A DNA stretch of 20,220 nt, from the NCBI GenBank assembly GCA_018610125.1, contig JAHEOI010000382.1:1-20220 (forward strand), in the 5' to 3' direction. The notes beneath the pieces are model-generated. The model worked only from the letters and a program-made list of their open reading frames with translations, ran no database searches and was not told the origin of the DNA. Shown piece by piece: positions 1 to 8,055 of this stretch (its first letter is position 1; every line of letters starts with the position of its first letter). The DNA comes from Verrucomicrobiota bacterium. Lineage in GTDB: Bacteria; Verrucomicrobiota; Verrucomicrobiia; Limisphaerales; JAHEOI01. The position numbers and the translations under genes were made by a program.

Positions 1-534
1 CAAGGCCGGAAGGACACGATCGGCCGGCGAGTACCAGCCGGAGGCGTTGAACCAACCGAGGCCGAGCGCAAAAACAAGGATCAAAATGGGACCCATCACG
101 AAGGTTGGAATGCAGATGCCGACCATTGACATCGACATCGGGATATAATCCGCCCAAGAATTCGGTTTTAATGCGGCAATGAGCCCGGCAGTGAGTCCGA
201 GCACCAACGCGACGAGAAGGGACCAAAGACCGAGCTCCAGGGAGACCGGAAGTGTGTCGGCGATGAGGCCGTTCACACTGCGATTGGGGTATTTGAATGA
301 CGGGCCCAAATCGCCTTGCAGCAGGTTCCCAAGGTAGTCGAGGTATTGCCGGCCCAACGGCTTATCGAAGCCGTAGTGGGCGTTGAGCTTCTTGATGATT
401 TGCGGAGAGACCTTGAGGTTTTCGGTGTCGAATGGGCCACCCGGGGCCAGCCGCATCATAAAAAAGGTGGCTGTCGCAATGATGAACAGCACCGGGATTG
501 TCTCGAGTATGCGACGGGCAATGAATTTGAGCAT
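1..534 (-). CDS. oppB: Oligopeptide ABC transporter permease OppB (3' part beyond window)
   Basis: Inner-membrane permease subunit of the oligopeptide/dipeptide ABC importer; it pairs with a second permease (OppC) and receives peptides from the OppA lipoprotein. The first 178 residues are present and the reading frame is open to the window edge, so about 40% of a usual protein of roughly 306 residues is missing. The N-terminus is nearly colinear with E. coli OppB as I remember it: MLKFIARRILETIPVLFII, then MMRLAPGGPF, then GDLGPSFKY. Hydrophobic segments lie at about residues 11-28, 99-122 and 131-161, with a periplasmic stretch between the first two. The ATG at 534 lies 42 bp after the oppA stop, which supports co-transcription. 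No Shine-Dalgarno is visible before it. oppC and the ATPase genes, if present, should follow to the left of the window. The family assignment is firm. Confidence 0.95.
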   Translation of the reverse strand, partial: MLKFIARRILETIPVLFIIATATFFMMRLAPGGPFDTENLKVSPQIIKKLNAHYGFDKPLGRQYLDYLGNLLQGDLGPSFKYPNRSVNGLIADTLPVSLELGLWSLLVALVLGLTAGLIAALKPNSWADYIPMSMSMVGICIPTFVMGPILILVFALGLGWFNASGWYSPADRVLPAL

Positions 535-576
535 GATTATCGTGCTTGGCGGGCTGCGGTGCTTCGCCTTGAGTGC

Positions 577-2214
577 TCAATTGCTCGAGGGCTCGAGATG
601 CACATACTTATACGGGTGATGATCCAGCATGGTTGGATACCATCCCTTCACGCTCGGTCGGATGAGCATGATCCGGGTGTAGAAATAGATCGGGATAATC
701 GGCATCTCCTCCATCAGGAGCTTTTCCGCCTTTTGGAAGAGCCGATACCGTTCCTGTTGAGTCGCGGCCTTGTCCGCTTTCGCAATGAGCCGGTCGTACG
801 TCTCATTGGACCAGCCGGTATCGTTGTTGCCACCGCCGGTGACCCACATATCGAGGAAGGTTTTCGGGTCGATGTAATCTCCGATCCAGGCGGAACGGGA
901 GACCTCGTAATCCATCGAGTCCTGCTTGGTCAGATAGACCTTCCATTCTTGATTAATGAGCGTTGACTTAATGTTCAGGTTTTCGGACCACATCTCCTGA
1001 ATGACCTGCGCGACGGTGCGATGCGCCTCCGAGGTATTGTAGAGGATCTCGATGGTCGGAAAGCCTTTGCCATTCGGGTATCCGGCTTCCGCGAGGAGCT
1101 TCTTGGCCTGCTTGACCGATCCTTCCACGTGTGCTTCTGCGGTGTAGCCTGCCGTGTTGGGTGGCGTGTAATGATAAGCCGGTTTTCGACCGCCCTTAAG
1201 CACGTTGTTGACGATGCTCTCGCGATCGATCGCCATGGCCAATGCGCGACGGACCCGTTTGTCATTCAGTGGCTCGATGTTGGTATTGATCCGGTAGAAA
1301 TAGGTGCCCAAGTAGGGATCGATCCGGAAAAGCTTCGGCTTGTTTTTCTGATAGTATTCGATCTTGGAAAGGGGGACTTGCTCGGTTACGTGGAGCTGCC
1401 CTGCGCGAAAGGCCCGCTCTTCGGTCTCCGCGTTTTCGATCGGATAGAAATTAATCCCATTGAGCTCAACCTCTTCGGCGTCCCAATAGGTCGAGCTCTT
1501 GCGGACCTCGATCACTTGGTTGATGCGCCATTTTTCGAGGGTGAATGGGCCGTTGCCGACCAGATTCTCGGGACGGGTCCAGGGACTGCCACGCTCCGTG
1601 AGCTCGCCATGCTCCTTCACTGTCGGGATGTGCACCGGAAACCACGAGTAGTGGTTGAGCATCGATAAGAAATAAGGAGTCGGCGATTCGAGCTCGATCC
1701 GCAAGCGACGCTTACCCAAGGCTTTGATCCCGACCTTGGAAAAATCGTCGATTTCGCCGTTGTTGAAGGCCTCGGCGTTGACGACGTCGTTGAACATGTA
1801 CGAGTATTGCGCCGCCAATTCCGGCGTCAAAATACGCTCGTAGGATTTGGCGAAGTCGTATGCGGTCACCGGATCGCCATTGGACCACTTGGCATCCTTA
1901 CGCAGGTGAAAGGTGTAGACAGTCTTGTCGTCGGAAATCTCCCACCGTTTGGCGACGCCCGGTTCGGGCTTCAGAGTCTTTGGATCTTCCGAGACAAGTC
2001 CTTCGAAGAGTGCGGCAATGATGTTGTGCTCCGGGACGCCGGTTACGATATGGGGATCAAGGTCTTGGGGGTCGGCGCCATTGCCGAGATGGAGAATCTG
2101 ATTCTCATTCCCGCTTTCGACGCGTGTGCTGCTTCCGCCGCATCCCGCCAACACGACGGCGGTCACGATCCAAAACGCCGAAGTCCGTGTCATCCTAGGC
2201 ATCCAATTCGTCAT
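577..2214 (-). CDS. oppA: Oligopeptide-binding lipoprotein OppA (SBP family 5)
   Basis: Extracytoplasmic solute-binding protein that captures oligopeptides and hands them to OppB/OppC. The 545-residue length matches the family. Residues 8-25 form a lipoprotein signal peptide ending in the lipobox LAGC, so Cys25 should be lipidated. Family-5 hallmarks follow: the N-terminal PQDLDPH motif, the segment WSNGDPVTAYDFAKSYERIL, GNGPFTLEKW, the signature NDKRVRRALAMAIDRE in the middle, and a C-terminus ending YKYVHLEP as in OppA proteins. The start is uncertain: ATGs exist at 2214, 2202 and 2193, and the last gives the most typical short n-region (MTRTSAFW). None has a clear ribosome binding site. 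The gene lies 38 bp downstream of the peptidase gene and 42 bp upstream of oppB. The sequence style is closer to OppA/MppA (peptides) than to nickel- or haem-binding relatives, but ligand specificity cannot be read from sequence. Confidence 0.95.
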   Translation of the reverse strand: MTNWMPRMTRTSAFWIVTAVVLAGCGGSSTRVESGNENQILHLGNGADPQDLDPHIVTGVPEHNIIAALFEGLVSEDPKTLKPEPGVAKRWEISDDKTVYTFHLRKDAKWSNGDPVTAYDFAKSYERILTPELAAQYSYMFNDVVNAEAFNNGEIDDFSKVGIKALGKRRLRIELESPTPYFLSMLNHYSWFPVHIPTVKEHGELTERGSPWTRPENLVGNGPFTLEKWRINQVIEVRKSSTYWDAEEVELNGINFYPIENAETEERAFRAGQLHVTEQVPLSKIEYYQKNKPKLFRIDPYLGTYFYRINTNIEPLNDKRVRRALAMAIDRESIVNNVLKGGRKPAYHYTPPNTAGYTAEAHVEGSVKQAKKLLAEAGYPNGKGFPTIEILYNTSEAHRTVAQVIQEMWSENLNIKSTLINQEWKVYLTKQDSMDYEVSRSAWIGDYIDPKTFLDMWVTGGGNNDTGWSNETYDRLIAKADKAATQQERYRLFQKAEKLLMEEMPIIPIYFYTRIMLIRPSVKGWYPTMLDHHPYKYVHLEPSSN

Positions 2215-2252
2215 AGATTGTTATGGAGATATCAATCCGATTGTCGAAAATG

Positions 2253-4403
2253 TCAATTCCGGTCTTCCGTCTTGATCCCGAGAGACCTCAGGAAGGGGGT
2301 GATCGATCTGGAACGCCCGAGAAAGTCTTGAACGAGCTCATTCGGTTCTTTGGATCCGCCCGGGGCATAGATCCGATTCCGCAGCCGCCTCCCGGCCTCT
2401 TTGTCGAAGTAGTCATTTTCGGCGTTTTCGAAAACCGTATTCATGTCGGCGGCGATGGCATCAGCCCAAGCGTAGCCGTAATAGCCGGCATCGTATCCCG
2501 TCAAATGCCCGAAGGAAGCGACAAACGCGGTATCCTCCGGAACCGGTAGAAAGACGTCGTTAATAATCTCGTTTGAGGTTGCCACCGGCTTCCATGATTG
2601 GGCCGAAGGCTGCTTGTCATGGAGCTCCAAGTCCAGAAGACCGAACGCGAGCTGTCGCCGGTACCAGGTGGCAATTGTGGCATGCTTGGCCGCTTCCATC
2701 TGTTGGAGGGTCTCCTGCGGGATCTTTTTGCTCGGGTCCTTGTAGTGGGCGGCGAAGGTATCCAGGACCTCCTTCTCCCAGACCCAGTTCTCGAGCATTT
2801 GGGAAGGGGCTTCAACGAAGTCCCGCGCGACACTTGTCCCAGAAAAGCGTTTGTAGTCCGCCTCGGTCAAGATGGAATGGAGGGCGTGGCCGAATTCGTG
2901 GAATAGGGTCTCAACTTGCTGGTGACTTAACAGGGAAGGGGTATCATCGCCTTGGGGGGATGGGAAGTTGCAGATTAAGGCGACGACGGGGCGTTGATAG
3001 CGTCCATCCGAAAGCCGTTTGCCGGGAGTGATCCCAAACTGCGCAAAGTGGTTGTATTTCCCTTTGCGGGGGAACATATCGAGGTAAAAGGCCCCCATTG
3101 GCTTACCCGAATCCGAGTCCGAGACCACGTAGAGGCGCAGGTTGTCCACCCACTTGTATGGAGGCGCCACTCGCTGGATCGTCAGCCCGAACAAGCTTTC
3201 AAAGATTTCAAACATCCCTTTGAGCACTTGACTGTATGGGAAATAGGAACGGAGCTTCTCGGTATTTACCGAATACCGCTCCGATTTGAGCTGCTCGCTA
3301 TAATAGCGCCAATCCCACATATGGATTGTCGGTTCCGACCGGCCTGTATCGTCGGCTTTGAGCTCGCGAAATGCGGCGAGCTCTTCTTTGAATTTCGGCT
3401 GTAGGCCGTCCTGCAGGCGTTTTAAGAAATCTTGGGCTTTGGCGGCATTTTCGGCCATTCGCGGCTCGATTCGATAATCCGCCCAGGAATCGTATCCAAG
3501 CTTGGCAGCGATTTGAGCGCGAAGTTTAAGGATTTTTTTAAGGAGGGGGACGTTTTTCTCTTTGGCGAGATTGTAGCGGGCAATCTGCAAGCGCTTGCGG
3601 GTCGATTCCTTTTTGGCGTTCTCCATGACCGTCATGAAGTGCCACGTGATATTGGCCATGACGGTGTATTCATTCTCTCCGGTTTTGATATCCGGATTGC
3701 TTAAGAATCGATCCGGGACGCCCGCGAGCTCCTCCTTTGAGAAGTGAAGCGCTTTCTCGGCCTTGGTAATGTTCGAGTCGTAATCGGTGGTCAGTCCGGC
3801 CAATTCTTTGCGGAGTGCCTCGACTTCGCTCTGCTTCGACTTCGAGAGATTTAATCCGGCCCGCCGGTAATCCCGCATGGTTTCTTTAAGCAGCTTGGCG
3901 TCTTCGCTGTGAAGGTCGGGCTCTTGGTCCGCGAACGCCTTGATTGCCTGATACACATCCTCCCGATAATCCAGGCCGACCTTCCAATTCTGATACTGCT
4001 TGATCATTCGAGTTGCGGTTTTCCGCATCTCGGCATCAGGATGGGTTTCCTTGATGAGGTAAATCCGATTGGCCACTTTGTCCGCATGGAAAAGGAGGGT
4101 GTCCAATGCCATGATCGTATTCTCGAACGTGACTTCCCGGGCCTTAAGCTTCCCGATTTGATCGAGGCGGGCATTGGCTTGTTTGATCGCCCCTTTGATC
4201 GAGGCCTTCACCTCCTTTGAGGTTGTCTCAAATTCAGGGAGCTGCAAAACCGCGTTGAATTCGCCCGCCTTTTGGCGGTAGCTCGCAAATCCATTGACTT
4301 CGCCGGAGTTGGCCTGATCGCGATTGGACTCTTTGGCGGTGGTTGTGCTGCCGCTTATCGCGAGGCAAACCGTCGCCGAGATCAACAGGCTGATTGATTT
4401 CAT
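2253..4403 (-). CDS. M3 family zinc oligopeptidase, predicted exported
   Basis: Zinc endopeptidase of the thimet oligopeptidase/OpdA/Dcp family, which cleaves short peptides rather than folded proteins. The zinc-binding motif HEFGH is at residues 502-506, with the third ligand Glu531 in DFVEAPSQMLENWVWE, 29 residues after the first His as in thimet oligopeptidase. A downstream His and Tyr cluster (GHLTGYDAGYYGYAWAD) matches the family's substrate-binding loop. The length of 716 residues is close to the usual 680. I chose the ATG at 4403 because it opens a clear signal peptide (MKSISLLISATVCLAISGS); an upstream GTG at 4499 would add 32 non-hydrophobic residues and run into the lptD stop region. 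Characterised bacterial relatives are mostly cytoplasmic, so the signal peptide is unusual. The gene sits 55 bp after lptD and 38 bp before oppA, which suggests it trims peptides in the periplasm before uptake (inference). Confidence 0.95.
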   Translation of the reverse strand: MKSISLLISATVCLAISGSTTTAKESNRDQANSGEVNGFASYRQKAGEFNAVLQLPEFETTSKEVKASIKGAIKQANARLDQIGKLKAREVTFENTIMALDTLLFHADKVANRIYLIKETHPDAEMRKTATRMIKQYQNWKVGLDYREDVYQAIKAFADQEPDLHSEDAKLLKETMRDYRRAGLNLSKSKQSEVEALRKELAGLTTDYDSNITKAEKALHFSKEELAGVPDRFLSNPDIKTGENEYTVMANITWHFMTVMENAKKESTRKRLQIARYNLAKEKNVPLLKKILKLRAQIAAKLGYDSWADYRIEPRMAENAAKAQDFLKRLQDGLQPKFKEELAAFRELKADDTGRSEPTIHMWDWRYYSEQLKSERYSVNTEKLRSYFPYSQVLKGMFEIFESLFGLTIQRVAPPYKWVDNLRLYVVSDSDSGKPMGAFYLDMFPRKGKYNHFAQFGITPGKRLSDGRYQRPVVALICNFPSPQGDDTPSLLSHQQVETLFHEFGHALHSILTEADYKRFSGTSVARDFVEAPSQMLENWVWEKEVLDTFAAHYKDPSKKIPQETLQQMEAAKHATIATWYRRQLAFGLLDLELHDKQPSAQSWKPVATSNEIINDVFLPVPEDTAFVASFGHLTGYDAGYYGYAWADAIAADMNTVFENAENDYFDKEAGRRLRNRIYAPGGSKEPNELVQDFLGRSRSITPFLRSLGIKTEDRN

Positions 4404-4458
4404 ATCGACGCGACAATAACGGGACTTGCCGTGCGGGAGCAAGCGATCGGTTCGGGGG

Positions 4459-6693
4459 CTATCGGCCCGACAGACGCTGCGGTTCATTGCGGTCCTCACC
4501 GAGGTCGAAGCTGGGGAAGGCTTTTAACGAGAGGGTGGCGGCGATACTGTAGTCGGTCGGCTCGTTCCGTCCCTCGCGGACCCGAAAGGAGAGGGCCGCC
4601 GTCCAGCTTCGCATATCCCGATAAAGGGTGTATTCTTGTTCCTCGAGCCGGCCATCCCTGGCTTCAAAGCGATGAGAGATTCGGGCGCCCCAGTTTTCAT
4701 TGAAGCGATAATAAAACCGACTCATTATCAAATTGTTGCCCAATCCAAACACCGGACCGGTGCGCACGAATCGATGGGCCAGTGACCAGCTCCATTTCGT
4801 ATTTGGCTGGATTGTCGCGCCATGCTGGGCCAGTCGCAATCGGGTGTTTTCGATGTCGTAGCGGAGCTTGGAGTGGAGTGTCAGCCAAGAGCTCGGGCGG
4901 AATGCAAGGTCTGAAAAGATATCGCGAAACGTGTCTTGCCTCCGACGCGGATTGAGGCGCCAATCGGTGTAGAGACCCCAATCGACAAAGTTGACCACCC
5001 CTTCCTGGCGTTTGGTCTGGAGTCGATTTTCGAGTCCATATCGGAAGACATTCCTGCCATCGATGGAATCGATCGCGTTGAAATCCGGGAAATAGAGGGA
5101 CGGGAGCTCGAACGTGGTGAGCTTGCGATCGAACTGAGGGACCTCAAACGGACGCACGTTGGGAGTGGGGATATAGGAATAATTGACCGAAGGCTCCACA
5201 ATGTGGCGCAGCTCATGAACATTCCAGAAGTCGTTCTCGACACCGGGCCAGACCCGATGCGCTTTGAATGAGACTTCGGTCCCTGTGTTGAAAACGGCAC
5301 GAGCCTCATCGTCGGTCGTTCCGCCGGGTCCGTTTGCCTCCCCGTATTGGGTAAACCGTCCTCCAACCCGTGGGCTGACATTGAGCCAGCCGAAGAACGT
5401 CTTGGGCAGCACGAGCTGATGGAAGGTATCGGCCCGGAATGAGGCAAATTCGGGCTGCCGATCGAAAGCGAATTTGCGTCGGAAGTAGCCCGCCGAGCTT
5501 TCCCCTTCGTAATAGAGCGGCGAAGCCCCGATTTGTTGGCGGAAGCTGCTCAGTTTGACGTCGGGCAATCGTTCGACTCGACCGAAAAAGTCGTTCAGGC
5601 GGGGTCGGGTCAAGACGTTCAGGCTAAAATTGCGCCAAAGCTGGTTGAGCTCAAGGTAGGAATCGGGCTGAGTGTTATCACGGAACTCACTTTCCAGGAA
5701 ATCCCGCGTGACAAGCGGATCACTCTGTTTCCGGACCATCAAGGTCGCATTTAAATTCGTTCGGAGGGTGGCTTGGTGCGAGAAATGCAAGCGGTAGCGA
5801 TCTTCTTGGATCGGCTCGTCGGTAAACGGATTTTCATCCGGATCCTGATCCTGAAGGTAGTAGTACTTGAATTCCCCATCCCCATATTGGCCGAGGTCAT
5901 AATCGATGTTGGGCCCGACTCCGATACCCCGCTTTTGCCGGTAATCCAAATTCAATGCCGTGTCGACATTCTGATAAGGGCTCCAATAGTAGGTTCCAAG
6001 GAGATAGCCGCCGTATTCGCCGCGATATCCGGGAATGATCTCGAATCGATTCCCGTCTTGTTGAAGGCTTCGCCGGTAATAGGGAAAATAGAGCACAGGG
6101 ACATCGCCCAACTGCACGGTGGCGTTTCGAGCTTCGATAAAGCGATTGGGGGCCAGCTTAAGCTGAGTCGTACGAATTCGGTAGCCTGGGTCATCCACGT
6201 TATCAGTGGTGACAAACGCATCGTTCGCGCGATAAACTCGGTTGGTCCCCGAGCCCATCTGAGTGGTCAACGAATCGCCTTGCACAAACAGCGGCGGACG
6301 CCCCATCCGAAATTGCCCCGCCTCGATGGTCTCTTTCTTGTAATTGTAGCGAAAGCGCTCACCGGTAAAGACATGCTCCCCCTTTTGGAGGTAGACATCT
6401 CCTTGAGCGTGAATCATGCCGGTCTTTTGGTTGAGTCGGACAGACCGTGCCCGCAGGAAAGCATCCCCGTATCGCACCACGACCCCATTCGTGGCCACGG
6501 CCACTTGATCATCCAGGTGGTAATCGAATGCCGAGCCAGGGCCGAGGGACTCGATCTCGACCGGCGGGCTCCGATTTGAACCGCTTGCGCTTTCGCCCTG
6601 CCCTTGGTCTTGCGCCAAAACACCGACGGCACAGACGAGGCCTCCTGCGAGGACGCCGGTTCCGATCTTGAAAGGCTGCAACAATCCTCTCAT
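4459..6693 (-). CDS. lptD: LptD-like LPS-assembly outer-membrane protein
   Basis: Outer-membrane beta-barrel that inserts lipopolysaccharide into the outer leaflet at the end of the Lpt bridge. The protein has 744 residues with a signal peptide at about 1-27 (MRGLLQPFKIGTGVLAGG, cut after VLAQ). An OstA/LptA-type jelly-roll follows at about 40-170, recognisable by FDYHLDDQVAVATNGVVVR, then MIHAQGDVYLQKG and FTGERFRYNYKKETIEAGQF. The LptD signature VPVLYFPYYRRSL links it to a long alternating Tyr/Arg-rich barrel with HIVEPSVNYSYIPTPN. The start at 6693 is chosen for the signal peptide: the open frame extends to 6969, but that part overlaps the FHA gene and has no hydrophobic core. The mature chain contains no cysteine, unlike E. 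coli LptD with its two disulfides, and about 18 polar residues follow the last predicted strand. It lies 46 bp after the FHA gene. A generic OstA-family barrel is the only alternative. Confidence 0.9.
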   Translation of the reverse strand: MRGLLQPFKIGTGVLAGGLVCAVGVLAQDQGQGESASGSNRSPPVEIESLGPGSAFDYHLDDQVAVATNGVVVRYGDAFLRARSVRLNQKTGMIHAQGDVYLQKGEHVFTGERFRYNYKKETIEAGQFRMGRPPLFVQGDSLTTQMGSGTNRVYRANDAFVTTDNVDDPGYRIRTTQLKLAPNRFIEARNATVQLGDVPVLYFPYYRRSLQQDGNRFEIIPGYRGEYGGYLLGTYYWSPYQNVDTALNLDYRQKRGIGVGPNIDYDLGQYGDGEFKYYYLQDQDPDENPFTDEPIQEDRYRLHFSHQATLRTNLNATLMVRKQSDPLVTRDFLESEFRDNTQPDSYLELNQLWRNFSLNVLTRPRLNDFFGRVERLPDVKLSSFRQQIGASPLYYEGESSAGYFRRKFAFDRQPEFASFRADTFHQLVLPKTFFGWLNVSPRVGGRFTQYGEANGPGGTTDDEARAVFNTGTEVSFKAHRVWPGVENDFWNVHELRHIVEPSVNYSYIPTPNVRPFEVPQFDRKLTTFELPSLYFPDFNAIDSIDGRNVFRYGLENRLQTKRQEGVVNFVDWGLYTDWRLNPRRRQDTFRDIFSDLAFRPSSWLTLHSKLRYDIENTRLRLAQHGATIQPNTKWSWSLAHRFVRTGPVFGLGNNLIMSRFYYRFNENWGARISHRFEARDGRLEEQEYTLYRDMRSWTAALSFRVREGRNEPTDYSIAATLSLKAFPSFDLGEDRNEPQRLSGR

Positions 6694-6739
6694 CTGGAAG
6701 CGGGAGCTAACCAGATTGACTCGGCAATGCCAAGCTGAT

Positions 6740-7252
6740 TCATGGGCGGGCTTGCATGAGCAAGAAAACCCCGTAGATAAGCAGTCCAACAACGATGATC
6801 CCGAGAGTGATCCCGACCGTAACGAATACCTTGTTGGCCTTGTCACTCCGCTTGGAAAACATCGAGGTGCTCTCAAACTGCGGGCGATTCCCGAATTCGA
6901 GCTGATCCGGCTTGATTCCCTTGGATGCAGGTGTCTGTTTCTGAGCCGCTGCTCCTTCCACGCCCTCAAGCTTGAGCTCCACTTGACCCAATCGGAGAAC
7001 CTGCCCTCCCTTCAATGTCCCTTCGCTCCCTTCAGTAACCGGATTTCCATCGATGAAGGTCCCATTCGTCGACCCCAAATCCTTGACGCGGACCTCGTCA
7101 CCCTTGACGTAGATCTCACAGTGACGTGAGGAAATCGAGGACTCTGGGATCGCCAAATCGTTCTCCTCCACTCGCCCAACGGTATTCCGTTCGGCTTTTA
7201 ACTCAAAGGAGGTTCCGCTAGAACCCTTATTCAATACGACGAGCTTGGCCAT
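6740..7252 (-). CDS. FHA-domain protein with C-terminal membrane anchor
   Basis: A small protein of 170 residues with a forkhead-associated domain at about 1-95, a module that binds phosphothreonine peptides. The conserved residues are all present: G26-R27 (VGR), S41-S42-R43-H44 (SSRHCEI) and N63-G64-T65 in DLGSTNGTFIDG. A polar linker of about 45 residues follows, then one hydrophobic segment at about 142-166 (VFVTVGITLGIIVVGLLIYG) and the short tail MQARP. There is no N-terminal signal peptide, so the FHA domain should face the cytoplasm on a tail anchor. The ATG at 7252 is the first possible start after the promoter-like site at 7273-7301 and has no Shine-Dalgarno. It is the first gene of the minus-strand series. 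The partner kinase or phosphoprotein is not in the window. The FHA assignment is firm; the role is unknown. Confidence 0.95.
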   Translation of the reverse strand: MAKLVVLNKGSSGTSFELKAERNTVGRVEENDLAIPESSISSRHCEIYVKGDEVRVKDLGSTNGTFIDGNPVTEGSEGTLKGGQVLRLGQVELKLEGVEGAAAQKQTPASKGIKPDQLEFGNRPQFESTSMFSKRSDKANKVFVTVGITLGIIVVGLLIYGVFLLMQARP

Positions 7253-7272
7253 GATTGGTTGGTTTAAATCTG

Positions 7273-7301
7273 CTAATACTTTAACCTTTGGGTCAAGTCA
7301 A
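7273..7301 (-). promoter_or_regulatory. Sigma70-like promoter for the FHA-lptD-peptidase-opp series
   Basis: Reading the minus strand, TTGACT (7296-7301) is followed by a 17-bp spacer and TATTAG (7273-7278). This matches the -35 consensus at five of six and the -10 consensus at four of six positions. The predicted transcript would start near 7266, giving a leader of roughly 14 nt before the ATG at 7252. Position, orientation and spacing all fit; no transcription data were available. Confidence 0.5.
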
Positions 7302-7559
7302 ACCGATTCTGCTCCACTCTTTCAATCTTCGATTCCCGAGCTCCGTGTTGCTCACCATCCCCAAGTCGAATTCATCCGTGAAGCCACGAGTGATTCGGGG
7401 CTGTCCGGTAAACGCTCACAAACCAACTCGGTTCCTCCCTACACCCTCGATGGACGCAAGTTACCCCATTGTATGACTCATGCGGAATCCTTCAAGGAAG
7501 TGTGCGCTCAAAAAATCAGTTCGTCCTCAAGCGAGGTGTTGCGTTGTTGCGCCCGATAA

Positions 7560-7587
7560 GGGGTGGATAAGGGATGGGGGGATGGGG
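7560..7587 (+). other. G-run array with quadruplex potential
   Basis: Four G-runs on the plus strand (7560-7563, 7571-7573, 7576-7581, 7584-7587) are separated by loops of 7, 2 and 2 nt, which satisfies the usual G3+N1-7 pattern. Further G-runs continue to about 7620. The region is intergenic, roughly 310 bp upstream of the FHA start and 520 bp upstream of the PA14 gene. Folding and function are inference. Confidence 0.4.
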
Positions 7588-7654
7588 TCGCAATGGGTCA
7601 GGTGAGGGGTGAAGTAGGGTCATCTGCTGTGTTGCTTGTCGGTCACAGCCCGCT

Positions 7655-7712
7655 CAGGAGTACGCCCGTACGCCCTTCTCGCGCCCTTGCATTTACCTGG
7701 GTGGCGCTCCTG
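7655..7712. repeat. Imperfect inverted repeat containing a tandem 8-mer
   Basis: CAGGAG (7655-7660) and CTCCTG (7707-7712) are exact inverted arms with partly complementary GC-rich flanks inside. Between them the 8-mer GTACGCCC occurs twice in tandem (7660-7667, 7668-7675). A second small inverted repeat, TGCCA-AA-TGGCA, overlaps its right edge (7711-7722). It could be a structured RNA or a dispersed intergenic repeat; only one copy is visible in this window. Confidence 0.3.
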
Positions 7713-7779
7713 CCAAATGGCACACCGATCCGGTTCAAGGCTTGAAAAACCATTCTGGCAGAAAAGTTTCATTTTTTTA

Positions 7780-7808
7780 TTGCCAAGCAATAGGATCGTG
7801 TTTATACC
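7780..7808 (+). promoter_or_regulatory. Candidate sigma70-like promoter for the PA14 gene
   Basis: TTGCCA (7780-7785), a 17-bp spacer, then TATACC (7803-7808). The -35 matches consensus at five of six positions and the -10 at four. An A/T-rich tract (7764-7779) lies directly upstream like an UP element. Transcription from here would give a leader of about 300 nt before the ATG at 8111, long enough to contain the hairpin at 8023-8055. No better hexamer pair was found closer to the gene. Confidence 0.4.
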
Positions 7809-8022
7809 ATGCGGTAATCACCTAGGACAACCGATCCGGAAGTTTAAAGTGCATGGCTGTGAACGACTATCACCAGCAGGTTGGGAGCGTTCCGTGTCAT
7901 GTCCGAAGCCTTAAGCGGCGGCATTCCGATAACGCGAGGCCTCGGATTCTTCGTGATCAGTCTGTTTTAGGAGGGATGTCAAACTTGGCGGGCGCGGCTC
8001 CGACCTTCCGAGCGACCCCCAG

Positions 8023-8055
8023 ACCCCCACCTTATGGTAAGGGCTGGTAGGGGGT
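8023..8055 (+). promoter_or_regulatory. Stem-loop in presumed 5' leader
   Basis: CCTTA (8030-8034) and TAAGG (8038-8042) close a TGG loop. Outside it, ACCCCC (8023-8028) can pair with GGGGGT (8050-8055), with unpaired bases in between; GACC (8014-8017) and GGTC (8061-8064) could extend it. The structure ends about 55 nt before the ATG at 8111. There is no U-tract after it, so it is not a terminator. A role in leader stability or regulation is only possible. Confidence 0.3.

Noticed and set aside
4404..4499. N-terminal extension of the M3 peptidase to a GTG
   Set aside because: The added 32 residues overlap the end of lptD and would bury the signal peptide starting at 4403.
5773..6579. Long plus-strand open frame (268 codons) opposite lptD
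   Set aside because: It lies wholly antisense to a recognisable LptD and has no family features; it is a shadow of the coding strand. The same applies to the antisense frames at 316-966, 1021-1668, 10955-11740 and 15903-16547.
6694..6969. N-terminal extension of the lptD frame by 92 codons
   Set aside because: The extension overlaps the FHA gene, is rich in Arg, Ser and Cys without a signal peptide, and hides the obvious signal peptide that begins at 6693.
7245..7914. Several plus-strand frames of 60-104 codons in the intergenic region
   Set aside because: They overlap each other and the FHA promoter, have no start context and encode compositionally random peptides.
7935..7944. 10-bp palindrome CGAGGCCTCG
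   Set aside because: Short and GC-rich, with no supporting promoter geometry; likely to occur by chance.
7976..8050. Short ORF (24 codons) preceded by AGGAGG
   Set aside because: The AGGAGG lies only one or two bases before the ATG, too close to act as a ribosome binding site, and the Pro/Arg-rich product has no recognisable feature.
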